This document shows positions 6,168 through 10,436 of a DNA stretch of 10,436 nt, piece after piece (the first letter of the stretch is position 1; each line of letters begins with the position of its first letter). The DNA is from Oligoflexus sp. (lineage in GTDB: Bacteria; Bdellovibrionota_B; Oligoflexia; Oligoflexales; Oligoflexaceae): NCBI GenBank assembly GCA_030151925.1, contig JASLCY010000237.1:1-10436 (forward strand). Reading direction: 5' to 3'. The notes under the pieces were generated by a model. That model searched no databases. It had not been told where the DNA came from and was given only the letters and a program-made list of their open reading frames with translations. The translations under genes were made by a program, and so were the position numbers.

Positions 6168-6321
6168 TGGAGATTACGGGCGCATCATCGACCTGAGGAA
6201 CGCCGTGGGCAAGCTTCGTCAAGGATTCGCCATCCCAAACGAAGAACTCGTCTCCATCTTCCTCGAACGCTTCTTCACTCGATCTCAAAAAAGAGTCTTT
6301 GAGATCAATCAATTTGCCCAT
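6151..6321 (-). CDS. Small acidic hypothetical protein, 56 aa
   Basis: This short gene reads on the minus strand from ATG at 6321 to TGA at 6151. A ribosome binding site (GAGAGG on the minus strand, seven bases before the ATG) and normal codon use support it. The product is strongly acidic in its middle (SSEEAFEEDGDEFF, about residues 14-27), begins MGKLIDLKDSF, and ends in a short basic stretch. It has no signal peptide or membrane segment, so it is probably a small cytosolic protein. I recognise no family. A plus-strand frame covers the same bases (6130-6327) but starts with TTG inside the methyltransferase gene and has no ribosome binding site, so I prefer the minus-strand reading. Its 3' end overlaps the methyltransferase stop by 17 bases. 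Confidence 0.55.
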   Translation of the reverse strand: MGKLIDLKDSFLRSSEEAFEEDGDEFFVWDGESLTKLAHGVPQVDDAPVISIKQKN

Positions 6322-6429
6322 AGTTAAGCCTCTCGCTTCAGCTCAGGTCTCGAGAGTTGCACGCGGCCCCCAGATTTTCTATGTGACGGTTATCGCCTGG
6401 TTCTCCTGGGCCCTGCAAGGGTGATGAGC

Positions 6430-6457
6430 GTGAACAAAACGCCGCGTTTTTTATAAC
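6430..6457 (+). promoter_or_regulatory. Candidate promoter for the RRM protein gene
   Basis: TATAAC at 6452-6457 matches the -10 consensus at five of six positions. The best -35 is GTGAAC at 6430-6435 with a 16-base spacer, a poor match. Transcription would start near 6464. The surrounding A/T-rich sequence makes this the likeliest promoter in the region, but the exact boxes are uncertain. Confidence 0.3.
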
Positions 6458-6482
6458 TAACTAAAAATACTTATCTTTATGA

Positions 6483-6523
6483 AGATCGCGAGAAATAAAT
6501 GGGGAATTTCTCCGGGGCGATCT
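6483..6523 (+). promoter_or_regulatory. 14-bp leader hairpin (H1)
   Basis: AGATCGCGAGAAAT (6483-6496) pairs with ATTTCTC (6506-6512) and GCGATCT (6517-6523). This gives two stacked perfect 7-bp stems separated by a 4-base bulge (CGGG) on the 3' side and closed by a 9-base purine-rich loop. It sits at the start of the presumed leader of the RRM gene. No T-run follows, so it is not a terminator. Confidence 0.6.
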
Positions 6524-6592
6524 ACGGTGGCTTTGCCCATAATTGGCCTGACCTCGAAGTCGTCTGTAACGCTTGCGCACCAGTCCCCGCAC

Positions 6593-6616
6593 TTCGCTGC
6601 AAAGCGAACAATTTTT
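6593..6616 (+). terminator. GCAA-loop hairpin with T-run inside the leader (H2)
   Basis: TTCGCT (6593-6598) pairs with AGCGAA (6603-6608) around a GCAA (GNRA) tetraloop, and TTTTT follows at 6612-6616. The stem is short (6 bp) but the form is that of a weak intrinsic terminator or attenuator placed 137 bases before the RRM start codon. It could also define the 3' end of a small RNA of about 150 bases starting in the promoter zone. Confidence 0.4.
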
Positions 6617-6716
6617 GCTTAAAGGCCTGCAGATTTCAGTTTTCTTCGACCCCTTTGCATGATAATTTCCCTGCTCATGAGTTAGTTGCCTCTTCAAGTC
6701 TCTGGGCAGAGTGCCC

Positions 6717-6751
6717 CGATCTTCGCACGAGGCGCCCCCTTTCGGAGATCG
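6717..6751 (+). promoter_or_regulatory. Hairpin that sequesters the RRM gene ribosome binding site (H3)
   Basis: CGATCTTCG (6717-6725) pairs with CGGAGATCG (6743-6751): nine base pairs with one T-G wobble and a 17-base loop. The 3' arm contains the whole Shine-Dalgarno GGAG (6744-6747) and ends two bases before ATG 6754. In this fold the ribosome binding site is fully paired. Such an arrangement is typical of RNA thermometers and of translationally autoregulated genes. Confidence 0.6.
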
Positions 6752-6753
6752 TA

Positions 6754-7113
6754 ATGGGTAAGAAATTGTATGTTGGTAACCTCCCTTATTCCGCAACCGA
6801 GCAAGTGTTGATCGACACCTTCTCGCAATGCGGCGTTGTTGAGTCGGCGAAAATCATCGTTGACCGCGAAACAGGCCGTTCTAAAGGCTTCGGTTTCGTT
6901 GAAATGGCGACCGACGAAGAAGCAGCCGAAGCGATCAAAGCATTCCACGGCGCAGACTACAGCGGACGTTCGTTGACTGTTAACGAAGCACGCCCACAAG
7001 CTCCTCGCGAAGAGCGCGGCGGTTTCGGCGGCCAACCACGCGGTGACCGCGGTCCACGCGGCGAGCGCAGCGGCAACACCTCTGGCGGTGGCTTCTCGCG
7101 CAACCGTTACTAA
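6754..7113 (+). CDS. RRM-domain RNA-binding protein with Gly/Arg-rich tail
   Basis: The product is 119 aa. Residues 3-80 are one RNA recognition motif with intact RNP2 (LYVGNL, 5-10) and RNP1 (KGFGFVEM, 44-51); the aromatic residues Tyr6, Phe46 and Phe48 would stack on RNA bases. The tail (81-119) is rich in Gly, Arg, Asn and Ser (GGFGGQPRGDRG), as in the glycine-rich RRM proteins of cyanobacteria and many Gram-negative bacteria, which are often cold-induced and act as RNA chaperones. The start at 6754 is fixed by the RRM beginning at residue 3 and GGAG at 6744-6747; an 85-residue in-frame extension to 6499 is non-coding leader. Codon use (many GTT, CGT, GAA and GCA codons) differs from the GC-ending neighbours, suggesting strong expression. 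The leader structures and its own terminator make it a single-gene unit. Confidence 0.93.
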   Translation: MGKKLYVGNLPYSATEQVLIDTFSQCGVVESAKIIVDRETGRSKGFGFVEMATDEEAAEAIKAFHGADYSGRSLTVNEARPQAPREERGGFGGQPRGDRGPRGERSGNTSGGGFSRNRY

Positions 7114-7126
7114 GATCTAGATCTTA
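7111..7126. repeat. 16-bp perfect palindrome over the RRM stop codon
   Basis: TAAGATCTAGATCTTA reads the same on both strands and includes the stop codon TAA (7111-7113). It repeats the AGATC/GATCT word found in the leader hairpins. A second small hairpin follows at 7131-7144 (GCTTT/AAAGC around TCAA), then the terminator. Confidence 0.55.
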
Positions 7127-7150
7127 GTCGGCTTTTCAAAAAGCACACGA

Positions 7151-7181
7151 CAGCCCCGATTCGTCGGGGTTGTTTTATTTT
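7151..7181 (+). terminator. Strong intrinsic terminator of the RRM gene
   Basis: CAGCCCCGA (7151-7159) pairs with TCGGGGTTG (7164-7172), nine base pairs with one G-T wobble, closed by a stable TTCG tetraloop and followed by TTTTATTTT (7173-7181). This is a textbook Rho-independent terminator, 37 bases after the stop codon. Confidence 0.92.
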
Positions 7182-7346
7182 ACAGACATTCCTTTCGCCC
7201 ATCGTAACCTTCCACAATTTCGGATAGTTAGCCTACGATTTTTTCAAGCTCGGTATACAATTCGGCTGTGCCTTTGGCCGCTTCCTGCTAGAAGTGGTGC
7301 GATACGCTAGGGTTATTGCCTTAAGTTCTCCATCCTATTTCAGGCC

Positions 7347-9080
7347 ATGAGTATAAGTTTGCGAGCTCTTTTTCTTTGCAGCCTTGCTTTTGCTTTCGTC
7401 GGATTCCGGGCCGCCCAGGCCGAGGAACTCTGCGGACGCTTCGTCACGCCCGATCAATTCAAATGGAGCACATCCGAGAAACGCACGCTTTGCGGCTCCG
7501 CGGATACTCCGTCTTGGCAAAATATCCCGTTCAACCAGGCTGAATTCTTCTTTAGGAGCTTCTTGCAGTCGCGGGGCTACCATACCCCCGCTTTTGAGAT
7601 CCGCGGTGAGAAGCTCTATGTAAGGCCCGGAAAGCTCACGCTCGTCAGTCGCATCCGCAGCTACCCCGAGAGGGCCGACCTCAACCTCGAGAAGTACTGG
7701 CTGCCGATCGGCAAACCGCTGAATCCGGAGCAGCTCAACAACATCGAGAAGTGGATGGCCTTTAAGCTCGGCCGGCTGGGTTACGCCTGCCCCAAATTCG
7801 CGACCAAGGCCGACAAGACCACCGGCGACGTGATGGTGCAATTCGAATCGGGGCAGCATTGGACGATCGAGAAGGTCAACAGCGAGCACGTCCCCGGCGT
7901 CGACGATGGGATGCTCGACCGTTACCGTGCCTTCGATATCGACGATCCCTATGATCCGGTCGTCCTGGAGATCTCGGCGAACCGCCTCCTCAACTCCCAG
8001 ACCGTCATCAACTCGCAGTACAGCCCCGAATGCGCGGCCGAGCAGCCCGGTACGATACGGCAAACGACTTTGCCCGGCGAGCCGCGGCTCCTGTCGTTCG
8101 GCTTCGGTTTCGACTCGGAGAACCTGGCGATCGCGAAGGCTTCGTGGTCGAACAGCCGCTTCACGCGCAGCGCATCCCTGCTGCAGGTGCAGACCTCCCT
8201 TTCGTACCGGGAGCAGGAGTTCCTCACGACCTTCAACTGGTATTACCTGCCCTGGCCGAGCAATCATTACCTGAAGACCTATATCAAGGCCGACCGCGAC
8301 TTCGAGGCGAACTACGAAACCCGGACGGTCAAGGCCGTCGGAGCTCCGGCGTACGCGACCGACTTCAGGAGTTTCCATCTCGATATGTATGCGGGCCCTT
8401 CGCTGCAGTTCGAAAAGACGATTCGCGGCGAAGCGCCGAGCAACACGCGCCTCCTCACGCTCGATATGGGCCTCAACGTCCAGGACCATATGTATGAGTA
8501 CTATATCGCCGATCCGCAGCAGGGTTTCCAGGGCGCCCTCTTCGGTTCCTTCAGCAACAAATCCGTGGTGTCGGACGTCTCGCTCGCCCAGTACAAGGCG
8601 AACTTCACCTACCTCTGGAACATATTGAATTACGAGCCCACGATCTGGATCCTGGGCCTGCGCGGCACCTTCGTCACGACCCAGCCCGGCAAAGACACGA
8701 CGCCCGACCAGGTGCCGGCGTCCTTCAAGCAATTCCTCGGCGGCTCGGATGACATGCGGGGCTTCGCGCGGAAGGATATCCCGAGCGTCGGCACCGGCGT
8801 GCTGACCAAGGTCTATGGGGGCCTCGAGCTGCGTTTGAACAACAAGCTGCCCTATAACCTGCAGCCCCTCATCTTCACCGATTACGGCCAGATCGGAAAC
8901 GTGGCCTTCAAAGTGGATCCGATCAAATTCTGGTCGCCCGGCGTGGGCCTGCGCTGGCAATCGCCTATCGGCACGATACGCGTCTCGGTCGCCCACGGGT
9001 ACGTGACCGACGACAAACTCAGGGCCTATCAGGACAGGCAAAAGTATCAATTCTACTTCAGCTTGGGAGAACAATTCTAA
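7347..9080 (+). CDS. Omp85-family outer-membrane barrel protein (BamA/TamA-like)
   Basis: The product is 577 aa, about the length of TamA (BamA is nearer 800). Residues 1-25 are a Sec signal peptide with a likely cleavage after AQA. Residues about 60-225 are the periplasmic part, with room for two or three POTRA-like domains; the segment LGRLGYACPKF (141-151) followed by VMVQFESG-type strands looks like a POTRA. Cys29/Cys49 and Cys148/Cys229 could form disulfides. The C-terminal part (about 245-577) is the barrel: alternating strands, the L6 motif GGSDDMRGF (465-473, with the conserved RGF), a late DYGQIG and GLRWQSPIGTIRVSVAHG segment typical of the surface-antigen domain (PF01103), and a terminal Phe577. 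It likely inserts or moves substrates across the outer membrane with the gene downstream. No good Shine-Dalgarno precedes ATG 7347; the upstream spacer (7182-7346) shows TACAAT at 7256-7261 as a possible -10 box without a clear -35. Confidence 0.88.
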   Translation: MSISLRALFLCSLAFAFVGFRAAQAEELCGRFVTPDQFKWSTSEKRTLCGSADTPSWQNIPFNQAEFFFRSFLQSRGYHTPAFEIRGEKLYVRPGKLTLVSRIRSYPERADLNLEKYWLPIGKPLNPEQLNNIEKWMAFKLGRLGYACPKFATKADKTTGDVMVQFESGQHWTIEKVNSEHVPGVDDGMLDRYRAFDIDDPYDPVVLEISANRLLNSQTVINSQYSPECAAEQPGTIRQTTLPGEPRLLSFGFGFDSENLAIAKASWSNSRFTRSASLLQVQTSLSYREQEFLTTFNWYYLPWPSNHYLKTYIKADRDFEANYETRTVKAVGAPAYATDFRSFHLDMYAGPSLQFEKTIRGEAPSNTRLLTLDMGLNVQDHMYEYYIADPQQGFQGALFGSFSNKSVVSDVSLAQYKANFTYLWNILNYEPTIWILGLRGTFVTTQPGKDTTPDQVPASFKQFLGGSDDMRGFARKDIPSVGTGVLTKVYGGLELRLNNKLPYNLQPLIFTDYGQIGNVAFKVDPIKFWSPGVGLRWQSPIGTIRVSVAHGYVTDDKLRAYQDRQKYQFYFSLGEQF

Positions 9081-10436
9081 TGCTGTTCAAACACCTTTTC
9101 AAAGCTACGGCCTACGGCCTCATCATGCTGCTCGAGCTCCTCAGCGTGCTCGTCATAGCCCTCTGCGTTTTGATCGGTGTGCTCATCTTCAAACCCGAAG
9201 CCATCATCAACGAGCAGAACCTTCGCATCGTGACGGACGACGTCCTGCCCCATCTGGGCATCGAAGCGAGCTTCGAGAGCTTTAAGGCCGATTTCCCCCG
9301 CAAGGACCTCTATGAGCGCGAAGCCAAGTTCATCTTCCACAAATTCCGCTTCCGCACGGAGAGCGTGACGTTCATCGCCGACGGCGTTTACCTCGCGGCG
9401 GGCTTCAGCATCCACCCGGATCACGCGGGCCTCACGATGGTCGGCCCGACCCTCGTCGAAGACGGGGTCTTCGCGCTTAAACTCGCGCCCGAGGATCCTT
9501 ACGCGGAGAAGAAGCCCTTTAAATGGGACGATAAGATCCTCGCGCGCATCCGCGCCATCCATTGGCGCCCCGTCGCGCTGCATATGAAAGAGATCAACAT
9601 CGAGCAGGCCGGCAAGACCCTGCTGAAGGGCCCGCTCGAGCTCAGCGTGTCGAACAATCGCGAACGCCGCTGGAACGTCGATTTCAGCAGCGGGAAGCTG
9701 GAAGGCACGCCGGTCCTCGAGAGCGATCTGCAGCTCGCGATCGACCTTCCTGAGAACGCCGAGAAGACCTTCCCTGCCTATGTGAAGCTGGACGGTTCCA
9801 GCTCCATCCAGGATCAAGGCCCGCTCAAGCTCGACGGCCGGATGGATATCCTGGCCCTCGATGACATCCGCTATAAGCTCGCGGGCTCGTTGGGCCTGAA
9901 CAAGGCGCCGGTCGACGCGAAGATCAGCGGCTTTTTCAACAAGGGACGTTTCGCGAGCCAGATCGAGGCGAACGCCGACGGGTTGGTGGACGAACTGCCG
10001 AAGCTCTCGATCAAACGCTGCCGGCTCGAAGGCCGCTATAACCTCAGCGGTCCGGAGATCCTGAATTCCCGCAACAACTGCGAGGTCGACCTCGAGCGGA
10101 AAGCGGTCGTGGAGGAGGCGGAGTTCGCCGATCTCGCGCCGCGCGAGTTCACGATCAAGCTGCAGGCGCCGCTCATCGTCAATCTGAAGAACGACCTCAC
10201 CTATCTGACCGCTACGGGCGTAAAGGCATCGATCAACCCTATCCAAAACGAGGTCTATACGCTGCGCGCCTCGCTGGTCGGGAACTTCGACGGCTACATC
10301 TCCTCGAGCACCGACACCATCAAATCGGAAGTCAAAGCGGACTCCGTGATCGAGATCCCCGAATTCCAAAACCTCGTGAAGCGATTGAGCCTCACCCAGT
10401 ATGCGATCCCCGCCCCTTTCCATACGCTCTCCGGCC
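9080..10436 (+). CDS. TamB/AsmA-like inner-membrane-anchored bridge protein (3' truncated)
   Basis: The frame opens at ATG 9080, whose A is the last base of the Omp85 gene stop codon (TAATG), with GGGAGA at 9065-9070 as ribosome binding site. It remains open to the right edge: 452 codons without a stop. Residues about 12-37 form one hydrophobic membrane helix with a basic N-terminal side, and the rest is periplasmic. The chain then shows the AsmA/TamB style: LGIEASFESFKADFPRK after the anchor, and repeated short amphipathic beta strands (for example IHWRPVALHMKEINIE) of the beta-taco type. The diagnostic C-terminal DUF490/TamB domain would lie beyond the window. TamB works with TamA, and AsmA-like proteins move phospholipids between membranes. 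The coupled start implies the two products are made together. Start, frame and operon are clear; the subfamily (TamB or other AsmA-like) is inference. Confidence 0.8.
   Translation, partial: MLFKHLFKATAYGLIMLLELLSVLVIALCVLIGVLIFKPEAIINEQNLRIVTDDVLPHLGIEASFESFKADFPRKDLYEREAKFIFHKFRFRTESVTFIADGVYLAAGFSIHPDHAGLTMVGPTLVEDGVFALKLAPEDPYAEKKPFKWDDKILARIRAIHWRPVALHMKEINIEQAGKTLLKGPLELSVSNNRERRWNVDFSSGKLEGTPVLESDLQLAIDLPENAEKTFPAYVKLDGSSSIQDQGPLKLDGRMDILALDDIRYKLAGSLGLNKAPVDAKISGFFNKGRFASQIEANADGLVDELPKLSIKRCRLEGRYNLSGPEILNSRNNCEVDLERKAVVEEAEFADLAPREFTIKLQAPLIVNLKNDLTYLTATGVKASINPIQNEVYTLRASLVGNFDGYISSSTDTIKSEVKADSVIEIPEFQNLVKRLSLTQYAIPAPFHTLSG

Larger units (their letters stand above)
6322..6753 (+). 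other. Long intergenic region holding the leader of the RRM protein gene
   Basis: These 432 bases lie between two divergently transcribed genes and contain no protein gene I can support. The AT-rich stretch 6447-6480 is the probable promoter zone. From about 6465 onward the RNA would form three hairpins (6483-6523, 6593-6608 and 6717-6751), making a 5' leader of roughly 280-290 bases. A frame open from ATG 6499 into the RRM gene, and a 111-codon minus-strand frame over 6461-6796, show no ribosome binding site or recognisable protein sequence and are treated as accidental. The 6322-6446 part contains only the small palindrome TCTCGAGA (6339-6346) and a weak AAAACG/CGTTTT inverted repeat at 6436-6450. 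Confidence 0.5.

Noticed and set aside
6436..6452. AAAACG/CGTTTT inverted repeat followed by T bases as a terminator for the upstream genes
   Set aside because: The stem is only 6 bp with two G-C pairs and a 3-base loop, the T-run is mostly part of the stem, and no plus-strand gene ends close by; it more likely belongs to the promoter zone.
6499..6753. 85-codon in-frame N-terminal extension of the RRM protein
   Set aside because: The RRM fold begins at residue 3 of the short form, a GGAG precedes ATG 6754, and the extension covers the structured leader; its ATG lies in a hairpin loop with no ribosome binding site.
6461..6796. 111-codon minus-strand frame across the RRM leader and start
   Set aside because: No ribosome binding site, low-complexity basic sequence without family features, and it overlaps the well-supported RRM gene.
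7228..7287. Minus-strand stretch reading QEAAKGTAELYTELEKIVG, which looks like the end of a phasin-like protein
   Set aside because: A stop lies directly before it in frame, no start codon exists, and 19 codons are too few; at most a remnant, not supportable as a gene or pseudogene.
7335..9074. 579-codon minus-strand frame opposite the Omp85 gene
   Set aside because: A mirror frame produced by GC-rich codon bias; it has no recognisable motifs, whereas the plus strand shows a signal peptide and Omp85 motifs.
9077..10423. 448-codon minus-strand frame opposite the TamB-like gene
   Set aside because: Also a shadow of GC-rich codons; the plus-strand frame has a ribosome binding site, a membrane anchor and a coupled start.

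Overview
The window is a gene-dense bacterial chromosome segment with GC-rich codon usage, two predicted lipoproteins, an Omp85 outer-membrane protein and an inner-membrane AsmA/TamB-type partner. It therefore comes from a Gram-negative (diderm) organism. The gene mix (transglutaminase-elicitor-like lipoprotein, Gly/Arg-tailed RRM protein, TamA/TamB-like pair, CBM-like lipoprotein) fits a free-living or predatory Bdellovibrionota/Oligoflexia-like or other former deltaproteobacterial lineage. That placement is inference. I see no mobile element, tRNA, rRNA, CRISPR array or phage gene.

Layout. 1-215: 3' end of a calcineurin-like metallophosphoesterase, then a short hairpin. 311-574: small unrecognised protein. 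643-1533: lipoprotein with a long Ser/Thr/Asn linker and a C-terminal carbohydrate-binding-like domain. 1530-1877 (minus): DOPA 4,5-dioxygenase-family protein, tail to tail with the lipoprotein gene. 1878-2244: divergent intergenic region with competing inverted repeats. 2245-3486: lipoprotein resembling the transglutaminase elicitor family but apparently lacking its catalytic Cys. 3571-4905: TrmA/RlmC/RlmD-family RNA m5U methyltransferase, whose last ~50 codons run antisense into 4761-5078 (minus), a YkgJ-type Cys-cluster protein. 5178-6167: Methyltransf_32-like SAM methyltransferase. 6151-6321 (minus): 56-residue acidic small protein. 6322-6753: long structured leader of the RRM RNA-binding protein gene (6754-7113), which ends in a strong UUCG-loop terminator. 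7347-9080 and 9080 to the right edge: an Omp85-family barrel protein and a TamB/AsmA-like bridge protein, with overlapping stop and start codons.

Functional links. The clearest operon is the Omp85/TamB-like pair, probably a translocation-and-assembly module or an envelope lipid-transport bridge. The two SAM methyltransferases and the RRM protein form a loose RNA-modification and RNA-binding neighbourhood, but they are separate transcription units. The most interesting non-coding feature is the RRM gene leader. It has a 14-bp hairpin near its 5' end, a GCAA-capped hairpin followed by five T, and a 9-bp hairpin that buries the Shine-Dalgarno sequence two bases before the start codon. The stems share the same AGATCG/CGATCT words, so they could exchange partners. 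This looks like a temperature-responsive or autoregulatory switch.
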